Under the pieces are notes generated by a model. That model was not told the origin of the DNA. It did not search any database and saw nothing but the letters and a program-made list of their open reading frames with translations. Both the position numbers and the translations under genes were made by a program. Source: Polyangium jinanense (GTDB lineage Bacteria; Myxococcota; Polyangia; Polyangiales; Polyangiaceae). From it: a stretch of 64,000 bases of DNA. The first letter of the stretch is position 1; each line of letters starts with the position of its first letter. Location: assembly GCF_028435365.1 (NCBI RefSeq), contig NZ_JAGTJJ010000035.1, positions 61,308 through 125,307 of the forward strand. Reading direction: 5' to 3'. Below are positions 20,413-28,499 of this stretch, piece by piece.

Positions 20413-20478
20413 GAGGTGGATCCGGATGGATGCAGTGTCGTCGACAAAGGTGGACGAGGTGGATCCTGGCGCATGCAG
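20413..20478. promoter_or_regulatory. Paired 23-base direct repeats, candidate activator sites
   Basis: Copies at 20413-20435 and 20456-20478 share GAGGTGGATCC and ATGCAG and match at 19 of 23 positions, 43 bases apart (four helical turns). They lie about 73-138 bases upstream of the predicted start of transcription, where enhancer-binding proteins normally bind. The remainder of the 324-base spacer 20294-20617 shows nothing else. Confidence 0.5.
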
Positions 20479-20617
20479 CACCTGGAGGCGCCAGCCATCG
20501 GGTTCGTTTGCCCAAGCCGTGCATACCGTGCTGCGCGGATCGCGCAACGAATCGTCATGCCGCCCTGGGCGGTCATCACGAAAGGACGCGCCCGCGCGCG
20601 ATTCTACAAGAGGCGAA

Positions 20618-21217
20618 TCAGCGTGGCTCCGCGATCGTCGCCAGTGCGGCGAGGATACGCTCTGCCGGTCCCACGCGCCGCGGTCGCATCAAGATCCGCG
20701 GATCGATGGGCGCGAAGAGCGTCGCGGCGGGGCGCGCCTCGAAATGCAGGTGCGGGACCCCTTTCGCGTTCCCGCTGTCACCTACATAGCCGAGGAGCGT
20801 TCCCTTCGAGACGATTTGTCCAACGTGAAGGCCTGGGGCATGGTCGTTGAGGTGCGCATAAAAGAAGAGCAGCGCCCCGTCACCCGCCACGAATACCACC
20901 TTGCCGCCGCGCGGCTGCTTCTCGAGCGCCAGCACCACGCCCCACGCGACGCTGCGCACCGGCGTGCCACGTGCCGCGAGGATGTCGACGCCCTGATGCC
21001 GGGAGCGACCGCCGTCGCGCGGCGCGCCGAAGGTGGGCGGAATGCGCGCGAGCGGCACGCCGTCGACTGGCGGGTGAAGCGCGCCGCTCCCGAACGCATA
21101 GGCCCCCCACAAGAAGAGCTGGCCGAACACGAAGACCACGAGCGCGAGCCGTCGTGGCCGGAAGCGCCTCCTCGGCGCGGCCGTCGCGCTCTGGGGCGAG
21201 GGATGCTGGGCGCGCAT
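20618..21217 (-). CDS. Membrane-anchored M23 family peptidase
   Basis: The protein has about 199 residues from the ATG at 21217, which has AGAGGAAAG before it; a GTG at 21232 overlapping the preceding stop is an alternative and would add five residues. A basic stretch precedes one transmembrane segment (ALVVFVFGQLFLWGAYAFG). The zinc metallopeptidase domain has HQGVD and PHLHFE, giving the HxxxD and HxH metal ligands of LytM/M23 enzymes. An endopeptidase acting on peptidoglycan in the periplasm is expected. It is translationally coupled to the radical SAM gene upstream, an unusual partner. Confidence 0.88.
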   Translation of the reverse strand: MRAQHPSPQSATAAPRRRFRPRRLALVVFVFGQLFLWGAYAFGSGALHPPVDGVPLARIPPTFGAPRDGGRSRHQGVDILAARGTPVRSVAWGVVLALEKQPRGGKVVFVAGDGALLFFYAHLNDHAPGLHVGQIVSKGTLLGYVGDSGNAKGVPHLHFEARPAATLFAPIDPRILMRPRRVGPAERILAALATIAEPR

Positions 21218-21228
21218 CGGCTTTCCTC

Positions 21229-22659
21229 TCACCGAAGGCCTGGCGTGCTTTCGACCTTCTTCTTTTCGGCGCGCCGCACGCCGATTTGCGACAGCCGCAA
21301 GGGTGCCTCCCTCGGATCCGGGTGCGCGATGTGCCCCTCTCCCTCGATCGGCGGCGACGCAGGCTCGTTGCCCGTGAGCTGCTTGAGCCCGTAAAACCCG
21401 TTCATCGCTGCCGAGAGCATCATCCCGCCGCGGCTCAATTGCCGCATTCCGCGCGCGAGCCGATCCCGCACCAGCGCCGGCGAGAAGGCGCGGTTCCAGA
21501 GCCGCCGGTGCGCCGCGAGCAGCTCGTCGGGGGTCATCTTGGCGGGCCGGAACGCCACCCCGTAGCCGCTGTAATGGGGCCAGTCGCGCTCCGTGAGGAT
21601 CCGGCCGTCACGCAGGTGTTCGTCATAGAGCGGTGTGCCGCGGAATGGCGTCAGCACGCTCAGGAAGGGCACGTCCACGCCCACGGCATTGAGGCGATCC
21701 GCGGTGGCGGCGATGGCCTCCGGCGTTTGATCGTCGAACCCCGAGATGAAGCCGGCCATCACGCAGATCCCCCGATCGTGCAGGCGATCGATCGCGTCGC
21801 GGTACTCGCGCACGCGGTTCTGCCGCTTGTCGACGCTGCGCAGATCCGCCTCGTCGAGGCTCTCGATACCCAAAAAGATGCCGATGCATCCGGACCGCTC
21901 CATGAGGTCGAGTAGCTCCCGATCCTTGACGATGTCGATCGACGCCTGCGTCAGCCACCACCGATCGAGGCCGATCATCGCGCGGAGCAGGTCCTTGGCC
22001 CAGCGGCGCTGGACGAGGAGGTTGTCGTCCCAGAACCAGGCGACCTTGTCCTGCCAAAAACGAGGGAAACGCGTGGTCGCGATATCGCGCACGACCTCGT
22101 CGACCGGACGCACGCGGAAACCCGGGTTCAGGTCGGGCACGGTGCAGAAGCTGCACGTGAACGGACAACCCCGCGTCGCCTGGAGAACGCGCGGGACGAG
22201 GAAGCGGTCTTCGAGCAGATCGTACCGGGGCGTCGGCAATCCGGCGAGGTTCGCCGGCTCCCCGCGATACACGCGGCGCGCCGTTCCCCGCTCGAGATCA
22301 CGGAGCACCTCGGGCCATACCGACTCGGCCTCCCCGGTGACGACCACGTCCACGTGTGAAAGGGCCTCCTCGGTCCAGTACGAGACGTGCGGCCCGCCCG
22401 CGACCACGCGCACGCCGAGCGCACGGTAGCGATCGGCGAGCTGATACGCGCGGCGGGCGAATCCCGAGAAGAAAGAAAGGGCGACGACGTCCGGCGTGGT
22501 ATCGACGGGGACGGGACGCACCTGCTCGTGAATGACCTCCACCTCGTGCTCGGAGGGGGTGATCGCCGCGAGGTGGATCCCCGTCACCGGCGGGACGAAG
22601 TGCCATTGATGACCGCGACGGTAACGAGGCACGTAATCGACGACGATTCTCACCTTCAT
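21229..22659 (-). CDS. B12-binding radical SAM protein
   Basis: The 476-residue protein starts behind GAGGAGTCCTACG. The N-terminal 140 residues form a B12-binding Rossmann-like domain (VVALSFFSGFARRAYQLADR, VVAGGPHVSYW). The radical SAM core has the cluster motif RGCPFTCSFC with Cys165, Cys169 and Cys172, and a later block FLGIESLDEADLRSVDKRQN. A C-terminal region of DUF4070 type (LTPFRGTPLYDEHL) follows. Members of this class methylate or rearrange unreactive carbons in lipids, hopanoids or natural products. The substrate is unknown. The stop overlaps the GTG of the peptidase gene. The start is divergent from the histidine kinase gene, 154 bases away. Confidence 0.9.
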   Translation of the reverse strand: MKVRIVVDYVPRYRRGHQWHFVPPVTGIHLAAITPSEHEVEVIHEQVRPVPVDTTPDVVALSFFSGFARRAYQLADRYRALGVRVVAGGPHVSYWTEEALSHVDVVVTGEAESVWPEVLRDLERGTARRVYRGEPANLAGLPTPRYDLLEDRFLVPRVLQATRGCPFTCSFCTVPDLNPGFRVRPVDEVVRDIATTRFPRFWQDKVAWFWDDNLLVQRRWAKDLLRAMIGLDRWWLTQASIDIVKDRELLDLMERSGCIGIFLGIESLDEADLRSVDKRQNRVREYRDAIDRLHDRGICVMAGFISGFDDQTPEAIAATADRLNAVGVDVPFLSVLTPFRGTPLYDEHLRDGRILTERDWPHYSGYGVAFRPAKMTPDELLAAHRRLWNRAFSPALVRDRLARGMRQLSRGGMMLSAAMNGFYGLKQLTGNEPASPPIEGEGHIAHPDPREAPLRLSQIGVRRAEKKKVESTPGLR

Positions 22660-22813
22660 CGTAGGACTCCTCGAAGCTCACGATGAACGCGTGCAGCCTG
22701 GTTCGCCGCGCGAGAGTGCGTGAGCGGTCGGTCCTGGGACGCGAGCGGGCGCTTCGATACCTCGAGCGGTCTCGCGTTCCGCCCTGCCCTGGGATCGGCT
22801 ATCACCTTCTCCG

Positions 22814-23857
22814 ATGACGGCGCGTGCAGCCGGGAGACCAGAGCCCTTGGAGGAGCCCCTCGCGATCGCCACGCTCCGCGCCCTCGCAGCGCCGCGTCGC
22901 CTCGTCCCGATCCTCGTGATGACCGTCACGCTCCTCGTCGCCCAGGCGCGCTCGGGCGGCTCGGCCTCCCTCGCGGTCGGCGTTGCGCTTTGCGCCTCGT
23001 TCACGCTGCTCGCGCCGGTCTCTTGGCGCGCGATCGCCGCCGATCGCCCCACGCTGCTGCGCGTCCTCGCCTATGCGGCGCTCGGCGCGATCGTGGTCTT
23101 TGGCATCGGGGGCGTGATCCCCCGCTGGTTGCGACTCGGGCCTAGCTTCCTCACCGTCCCTGCGAACCTCGTCAGCTCGCTCGCGCTCTACTGGGTTGGC
23201 GGCTGGGGGCTCGGTCGGGACATCGATCTCGAGGTGCGGCTCGTTGCCCAGCGGGAGCGCGCCGAGAGGCTCGAGCGCGAGGCGGAGCGCGCGCAGCTCC
23301 TCGCGCTCCGCGCGCACCTCGATCCCCATTTCCTCTTCAACACGCTCAATGCGATCGCCGAGTGGTGCCGCGTCGACGGCGCGGTCGCCGAGGAGGCCGT
23401 GCTGCGCCTCGCGTCGATGCTGCGCGCGATCCTCGCCGGCGTGCGTGCCGAGTGGTGGCCCCTCGAGCAGGAGCTCGCGCTCGTACGTACGCTCTTCGAG
23501 CTTTTTCGACTGCGCGATCCCACGCGGTTCACGGTGGTCATGGAGCTCGATCCGGACGCCGCGCCTCTGCCGGTACCGCCCCTCGTGCTCCTGCTGCTCG
23601 CGGAGAATGCGATGAAACACGGTCCCGGCGCCGGGCACGAGGGCGAGGTGCGTCTCGTGATCCGACGGGTGCCGGGCGCGCTTCGAATCACGCTCTCGAA
23701 TCCAGGCGCGTACGCCGGCCCGAGGGCGGGCAGCGATGGCTTGCCCACCGTGCAGCGCCGGCTCGCGCTGGCCTACGACGAGCGCGCGCGCCTCTCCATT
23801 CGCGGCGAAGACGACCGCACGCGGGTCGATCTCGAGCTGCCGGAGGTGACCTCGTGA
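22814..23857 (+). CDS. LytS-type sensor histidine kinase
   Basis: The product has 347 residues. Four or five hydrophobic segments occupy residues 28-140 and form a membrane sensor without a recognised input domain. A short coiled coil (RERAERLEREAERAQLLAL) leads into the His_kinase domain with HLDPHFLFNTLNAI, which holds the phosphoacceptor His. The ATP-binding part includes LLAENAMKHG and SDGLPTVQRRL. This is the LytS/YehU class that pairs with LytTR regulators. The stop overlaps the GTG of the response regulator (GTGA), which confirms the pairing. No strong ribosome binding site is evident at 22814, so the true start may lie slightly downstream. Confidence 0.9.
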   Translation: MTARAAGRPEPLEEPLAIATLRALAAPRRLVPILVMTVTLLVAQARSGGSASLAVGVALCASFTLLAPVSWRAIAADRPTLLRVLAYAALGAIVVFGIGGVIPRWLRLGPSFLTVPANLVSSLALYWVGGWGLGRDIDLEVRLVAQRERAERLEREAERAQLLALRAHLDPHFLFNTLNAIAEWCRVDGAVAEEAVLRLASMLRAILAGVRAEWWPLEQELALVRTLFELFRLRDPTRFTVVMELDPDAAPLPVPPLVLLLLAENAMKHGPGAGHEGEVRLVIRRVPGALRITLSNPGAYAGPRAGSDGLPTVQRRLALAYDERARLSIRGEDDRTRVDLELPEVTS

Positions 23858-24600
23858 GTGCGCTGCGGGTGCTCGTGGTCGACGACGAAAAGCTCGCGCG
23901 GGCGCGTCTTTTTCGGCTGCTCGGCGCGATCGAGGACGTGGTGATCGTGGGCGAGTGCGATCGCGGCGACGCTGTGCGCGCGGCCCTCGGGCAGGGCAGC
24001 ATCGACGTGATCCTGCTCGATATCGAAATGCCCGGCCTCACTGGGCTCGAGGCGATTCGCTTGTTGCCCGAGCCGCGGCCCTACGTGATTTTCTGCACCG
24101 CGCACGCCGAATACGCCGTGTCCGCGTTCGAGGTGGCCGCGGTCGATTACCTGCTCAAACCCGTGGAGGCCGGGCGCCTGCAGATCGCCATCGAGCGCGC
24201 ACGACGTGTCATCAGCGCTGCGCCCCCGAACCCCCCTCACGCCGCCGCGCGGCGTCTCGCGATCGAGACCCGCGAGGGCGTGCTGCTCCTCGATCCCGCC
24301 GAGATCTCGTTCGCCGAGCTCGACGGCGCGCTCGTCACGATCGTGGCGAATGGGCGGCGCGTGATCACCGATCTCTCGCTGGCCGCGCTGGAAGAGCGCC
24401 TGCCGGCGGGCACCTTCGTCCGCGTCCACCGCCGCGCGCTCTTGAACCTCGAGCACGTGAGCCTGCTCGAGCCCACGCCCTCGGGCGGCTACCTCGCGCG
24501 CACGAAAAATGGCCACACCGTCGAGGTCTCCCGCCAGGCGGCGAGGGAGCTCCGCCGCGCGCTCGGGATCGCCCGCGGCGCGGGCGGCGACGAAGCATGA
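23854..24600 (+). CDS. LytTR-type response regulator
   Basis: The 248-residue protein starts at a GTG behind GGAGGTGACCTC and overlaps the kinase stop. The receiver domain shows the acidic pair in VLVVDDEK, the phosphoacceptor Asp56 in VILLDIEMPG and the Lys in DYLLKPVEAG. Residues of about 135-240 form a LytTR DNA-binding domain (PAGTFVRVHRRALLNLEHV). It would control promoters in response to the adjacent kinase; targets are not evident. It ends 10 bases from the opposing LysR gene. Confidence 0.92.
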   Translation: MSALRVLVVDDEKLARARLFRLLGAIEDVVIVGECDRGDAVRAALGQGSIDVILLDIEMPGLTGLEAIRLLPEPRPYVIFCTAHAEYAVSAFEVAAVDYLLKPVEAGRLQIAIERARRVISAAPPNPPHAAARRLAIETREGVLLLDPAEISFAELDGALVTIVANGRRVITDLSLAALEERLPAGTFVRVHRRALLNLEHVSLLEPTPSGGYLARTKNGHTVEVSRQAARELRRALGIARGAGGDEA

Positions 24601-24610
24601 TGGCTCGGCG

Positions 24611-25540
24611 TCACCGGAGCGGCCGCGCGACGAGGTCCTCGGCCAGCTTTCGGAGCGCCGCCTCCCGCGGGTGCCCGTCGCGCCAGACGAGCCGGAACCA
24701 ATCGATCGGCAGCTTCACCCTCGGCAAGATCGGAACGAGCCGGCCCCGTCGAAGATCCCCCTCCACGAAGTATTGCGGCAGCACGGCGACCCCCGTTCCT
24801 GCGAGGGCGCGCATGCGCACGGCGCCTATCGTGCCGAGGTAGTCCACGCGCCGAAAAGCCCAGTCCTCGCCTCCCGGGCGGGTGTCCAGGAAGTAGCGAA
24901 AGAGCGGCAGGTCGCGGTGCGTATCGAGCAGCGTGTGCGTGGCGCAATCTTCTCGACGCGCGAGGGGGCGACGCGCGAGGAGCTGCCGTTGCCCCACGAA
25001 GACGTACCGCTCCTCGTGCAGGCGCGCGTATGAAAAACCCGCGTCCGAAAGCCGCGCGCTCGAGACGAAGGCGTCGATCATGTCGCGCTGCGCCTGCCGG
25101 ACGAGCTCCGCCGTATCTCCGAAATAAAGGTGAAGCCTGCGCTCGGGGCACGCCGCGTCGAGCGCGTCGAGCGCCGGGACGAGCCAGCTCATGCCGAGCT
25201 CGAAGCGCGTGCCGATCGTGAGCTCGTAAGGCATCGGCGCGCCGTCGTCGCGGAGCACGACCTCGCCGCACCGTCGCGCCTGATCGAGGCAACGTTGCGC
25301 CTCCGGCACGAGGCGTTCGCCCGCAGCGGTGAGCGCGACGCGGCGGGTCGTGCGGTCGAACAGGGGCGCGCCGAGCGTGTCCTCGAGGCGTTGGATGCGA
25401 TCGCTGAACGCCGCGGGCGATAACGCGACGGCGCGCGCCGCCACGCGGAAGCTCAGGTGGCGCGCCGCGGCCAGGAAACAACGGAGCGATTCGAGGTCGG
25501 GGAGGGAGGCGCCGGGGCGGAAGGAGGTAGGGTCGTTCAT
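24611..25540 (-). CDS. LysR family transcriptional regulator
   Basis: The 309-residue protein is a typical LysR regulator. Its winged helix (LESLRCFLAAARHLSFRVAA, SDRIQRLEDTLGAPLFDR) fills residues 14-75, and a substrate-binding effector domain follows. I chose 25540 because it places the helix-turn-helix at the usual distance from the N-terminus; the frame is open further upstream. A perfect palindrome overlaps this start codon and suggests autoregulation. The gene is divergent from the lipoprotein/ferritin-like pair, which is the likely target. The inducer is unknown. Confidence 0.9.
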   Translation of the reverse strand: MNDPTSFRPGASLPDLESLRCFLAAARHLSFRVAARAVALSPAAFSDRIQRLEDTLGAPLFDRTTRRVALTAAGERLVPEAQRCLDQARRCGEVVLRDDGAPMPYELTIGTRFELGMSWLVPALDALDAACPERRLHLYFGDTAELVRQAQRDMIDAFVSSARLSDAGFSYARLHEERYVFVGQRQLLARRPLARREDCATHTLLDTHRDLPLFRYFLDTRPGGEDWAFRRVDYLGTIGAVRMRALAGTGVAVLPQYFVEGDLRRGRLVPILPRVKLPIDWFRLVWRDGHPREAALRKLAEDLVARPLR

Positions 25541-25561
25541 CGTTCGGTCTTCCCGAACGAT
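25539..25561. promoter_or_regulatory. Palindromic operator at the LysR start codon
   Basis: Nine-base arms ATCGTTCGG and CCGAACGAT flank a 5-base spacer, and the left arm overlaps the LysR ATG. A TACAAT -10-like hexamer begins at 25561 facing the lipoprotein gene. The position suits a LysR-type binding site, but no -35 partner is clear. Confidence 0.5.
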
Positions 25562-25686
25562 ACAATATCGAACATTCCGATTCACAGGACGTTCGAGGGG
25601 ACGCATCCTGGGAAGAACCAACGGTGGACCCGTGCGGCGCACGGGATCCCGCCCGGAATCCTGTCTTCCTAACGCAAGAGGATGTC

Positions 25687-26118
25687 ATGAACATCGAAAA
25701 ACTCTTCAATGTCCTGGTCCTGGGGGGCGCGGCGCTTGGTCTCCCTGCGTGCAGCCACACGAGCGACGGGGGGAACGGCGGGGACGGTGGCGCGGCAGGC
25801 ACGAGCAGCGGGAACGGCGGGAACGGCGGGAACGGAGCGGGCGGAAGCGGGGGCGCGACGTCGGGGAGCGGCGGCGCAGGCGGCGAGGGCGTGACGTCAG
25901 GGAGCGGCGGCGCAGGTGGCGAGGGCGGCGCGAGCGCGACGTCGGGGAGCGGCAGCGCGGGCGGCGCGAGCAACCTCGAATGCTCGCCGTCCCCCGCCAA
26001 CCCGAGTGATCCTTGCGGCTGCCCGTGCTGCTGGGCCGAGAATTGTCTCAATACGGAGCCGTGCTGCGCCGGATTCTGCGAGGCGGGCAATGCCGGGGCA
26101 GGCTGCTGCAATGGCTGA
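25687..26118 (+). CDS. Gly-rich lipoprotein with Cys-rich C-terminus
   Basis: The 143-residue protein starts behind AGAGGATGTC. The signal peptide ends in a lipobox-like LPAC (MNIEKLFNVLVLGGAALGLP, then AC). A low-complexity Gly/Ser/Ala linker of about 70 residues follows, built from GGNGG and SGSGGAGGE units. The last 45 residues hold about ten Cys (CGCPCCWAENC, CCAGFC, CCNG), so the end should be disulfide-bonded. This architecture is common among myxobacterial surface lipoproteins; function is unknown. It overlaps the ferritin-like gene by eight bases, implying an operon. Confidence 0.75.
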   Translation: MNIEKLFNVLVLGGAALGLPACSHTSDGGNGGDGGAAGTSSGNGGNGGNGAGGSGGATSGSGGAGGEGVTSGSGGAGGEGGASATSGSGSAGGASNLECSPSPANPSDPCGCPCCWAENCLNTEPCCAGFCEAGNAGAGCCNG

Positions 26119-26830
26119 CGTCGAGGCCACGACCGCGCGTTGCGCCGCGGCGCAGATCTGGCGGCACCGCGCGCGCGCCGAGCTCGAAGCGTCCGCGCGA
26201 TTCACGCGGCTCGCAGGCGAGCTCGCAGCATGCGGCGCCGTGGCGCCCGTCATCACGATGGCCCGCGAGGCGGCCGAGGACGAGCGGCGCCACGCAGAGC
26301 AATGCGCAGCACTCGTGCGCGAGCTCGGAGGCAAGCCCTTCGAGCTCGGAGCCGTGCCCGCCGCGCGCGTGGTGACGCCCAGCGGACTCGGGCCACGCGA
26401 GCGGCTGCATTACGAGGTCATCGCGATGTCGTGCGTGACGGAGACGCTGAGCGCCGCACTGCTCGGCGAGCTCGTCGCACGTGCGACCGATCCGCTGGTG
26501 CGCGACACGATGCAGCACATCCTTCGCGACGAGGTCGACCACGCAAGGCTCGGATGGGCGCACCTCGCAGCCGAGCACGAGCGCGGCGCCCAGGATGTCG
26601 TGGGCCCCTCTCTCCCGGCCATGCTCGCCGGCACAGTCTCCGAGGAGCTCTTCTCATCCTGGGCAGAGCACCCGGCACAGGAGGCGCTCTCCGGCCTCGG
26701 CGCGCTGGATCGCGCCGAGCGGAAGCGAATCTTCCGCGACACGATGTCCCTCGTGGTGTTCCCAGGGCTGCGGCGCTTCGGCGTCGACACGGCGCGGGGG
26801 GAAAGCTGGCTCTCGGAGAGGCTGCCGTGA
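26111..26830 (+). CDS. Ferritin-like diiron protein
   Basis: The 239-residue, fully helical protein carries two ferritin-like ExxH-type motifs, AEDERRHAEQC near residue 55 and RDEVDHARLGW near residue 143, with Glu residues in the paired helices (RARAELEASARF, VTETLSAALLGEL). This fits a four-helix bundle with a carboxylate-bridged diiron site. Whether it stores iron or oxidises a substrate cannot be told. The ATG at 26111 gives the natural start of helix one; an ATG at 26090 is possible. It overlaps the lipoprotein gene, an unexpected pairing of a cytosolic bundle with a surface protein. Confidence 0.75.
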   Translation: MADVEATTARCAAAQIWRHRARAELEASARFTRLAGELAACGAVAPVITMAREAAEDERRHAEQCAALVRELGGKPFELGAVPAARVVTPSGLGPRERLHYEVIAMSCVTETLSAALLGELVARATDPLVRDTMQHILRDEVDHARLGWAHLAAEHERGAQDVVGPSLPAMLAGTVSEELFSSWAEHPAQEALSGLGALDRAERKRIFRDTMSLVVFPGLRRFGVDTARGESWLSERLP

Positions 26831-26853
26831 ATCTTCTGCTCCCTGCCGCTCGG

Positions 26854-28236
26854 TCAGCTGAACGCGGCGAAGTCGACGACGAGCGCGAGCGGCTCGCCGC
26901 GCCGATCGAGGGCCCAGTGGCACGAGTAGAACGTGCCCGTCTCGGGGCTCGCGCGGCATAGGGCGATGTTCCATTTGCGGATACGCGGGAGCGCCACGAG
27001 GATGCCCGCCTCGCCGTCTTCGAGCTCGATCAAGCTCATCAGCTCGGGACGGCGAGGCGGATCGAGCTCGGAGACTTCGCGATAGTCGAAGATCGCGGCG
27101 AGCCCGGACGCGAGACCAAAGACCGTCGCCTCCCTGAAGGGGAATGTCCACGCGGCTCTTTCGACGCTTGCAATCTCGCCTTCCGCGAAGCGAAGGACGA
27201 CGGCCCCGACGTGCGCGTCACTTTCGCCGAAGAGGAAGCTTATCTCGTGAGCCCCTCTTGGCGCCTCACGTTCGAGCGGCTGCTTGTGGAAGTGATGAAT
27301 GGGATCCGCGATCGCCACCTCCCCTGACGCGATCCTGAGATGACCCATCCCCATCGTCTTCCTGACATCCGGATGGGCCCCCGTGACGAGCGCGCGTATC
27401 GTCCGGTCGAAGTCGCGACCGTCCGATATTTCACCCGTATCTGGATCGACCAGGAAAAAGCTCTTCTGTTCGTCAGGTACCAGCGTGCCCTCGCGTCGCT
27501 TGCGGCTCCTCTCCTCTGCGTGCTCCCTCTCCGCCTTCTTTTGTGCCTCGTCTCGCACCCTCAGCCGCTCTCCCCACGCGTGGTCGTCTTCCGCCTCTTT
27601 GCGCAGGCGCGCGAGGGTCGCTTCGATACGCTCGGGCGTGGTCTCCTCCAGCAGCACGGGGCTCGAGATGATGCTTCCCCAAGGATAAACGATGGTGATC
27701 GTGGCGCGGTCTACGTCCGGCTCGATGACGTAACCGTCCCGCGTCAGTGCGAGATACCAGTCTGCCTCTTCGCGTGCCTTGCCTTCCATGCCAAGAGCGA
27801 CGTTCGTCATGTCTCGGACGAGCTCTTTGGCCGCGAGATCGTTGCAACGAAGGAAAGCGCGCATCTTCACCTTGGAGCTCTTGTCGAGGAGACCTGCTCT
27901 CAAGACGTCGAGCACGGTGGCTCGAGGCAGTCGGTTGTCCATCGCCGCTATCGCGGCGAAGCGCTGACCCGCCTTGCGCGACGTTGCCAGGGCCAGGAAC
28001 GCTTCGAGCGCGGAGCTGTCGCGAGAGGCCAACTGCACGAGCATCTCCATCCCAGAAGACCAGAGGAGCGTCGACGCAGCACCTGCGACTCCCACGACGA
28101 CATCGAGACGCGCCTGATCGCAGGTGCCGTCCTTCCAGATGCCCTCGAACGCGGCGAGCGCGAGGCCGAGAGCCTCCTTGGGCTTCGGGTCCTTCAATGT
28201 TTCGATATGAGCGCGAAACGCTTCAAAGCCGTCCAT
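26854..28236 (-). CDS. DUF4241 domain protein with HEAT-like N-terminus
   Basis: The product has 460 residues from the ATG at 28236. The N-terminal 160 residues look like short helical repeats (LEAFLALATSRKAGQRFAAI). A charged, Lys/Glu-rich coiled section follows around 220-260. The C-terminal 200 residues match DUF4241: ASGEVAIADPIHH, FREATVFGLASGLAAIFD and YSCHWALDRRGEPLALVVDF. DUF4241 proteins are often found as immunity-like or regulatory single-copy proteins, but no toxin is adjacent here. It is convergent with the ferritin-like gene (23 bases) and divergent from the peroxidase gene across a 263-base spacer. Confidence 0.7.
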   Translation of the reverse strand: MDGFEAFRAHIETLKDPKPKEALGLALAAFEGIWKDGTCDQARLDVVVGVAGAASTLLWSSGMEMLVQLASRDSSALEAFLALATSRKAGQRFAAIAAMDNRLPRATVLDVLRAGLLDKSSKVKMRAFLRCNDLAAKELVRDMTNVALGMEGKAREEADWYLALTRDGYVIEPDVDRATITIVYPWGSIISSPVLLEETTPERIEATLARLRKEAEDDHAWGERLRVRDEAQKKAEREHAEERSRKRREGTLVPDEQKSFFLVDPDTGEISDGRDFDRTIRALVTGAHPDVRKTMGMGHLRIASGEVAIADPIHHFHKQPLEREAPRGAHEISFLFGESDAHVGAVVLRFAEGEIASVERAAWTFPFREATVFGLASGLAAIFDYREVSELDPPRRPELMSLIELEDGEAGILVALPRIRKWNIALCRASPETGTFYSCHWALDRRGEPLALVVDFAAFS

Positions 28237-28499
28237 GCTTCCGTCAGCATAGCATTGAGGGGCGCTGGACCCCAAGGAGCTTTGCAGCAAGAACGCGCGT
28301 GACTGCGCTCGTGGCACCGGCTTTGCTCTGCGGGCCGCGCCGTGTTTCTTCTGCGCGCAGGGGCCATTGACGATCGAGTGAAGGGGTTCGTCGTGGGCAG
28401 GCCCCCCGCCATTTTCCAAGTTGAAGCAAAGGAGTGATCGCGCGGAGAACGTGACGAGCTGACGGAGACCGATCCTCGAATTCAAGGAGAAAATGCATC

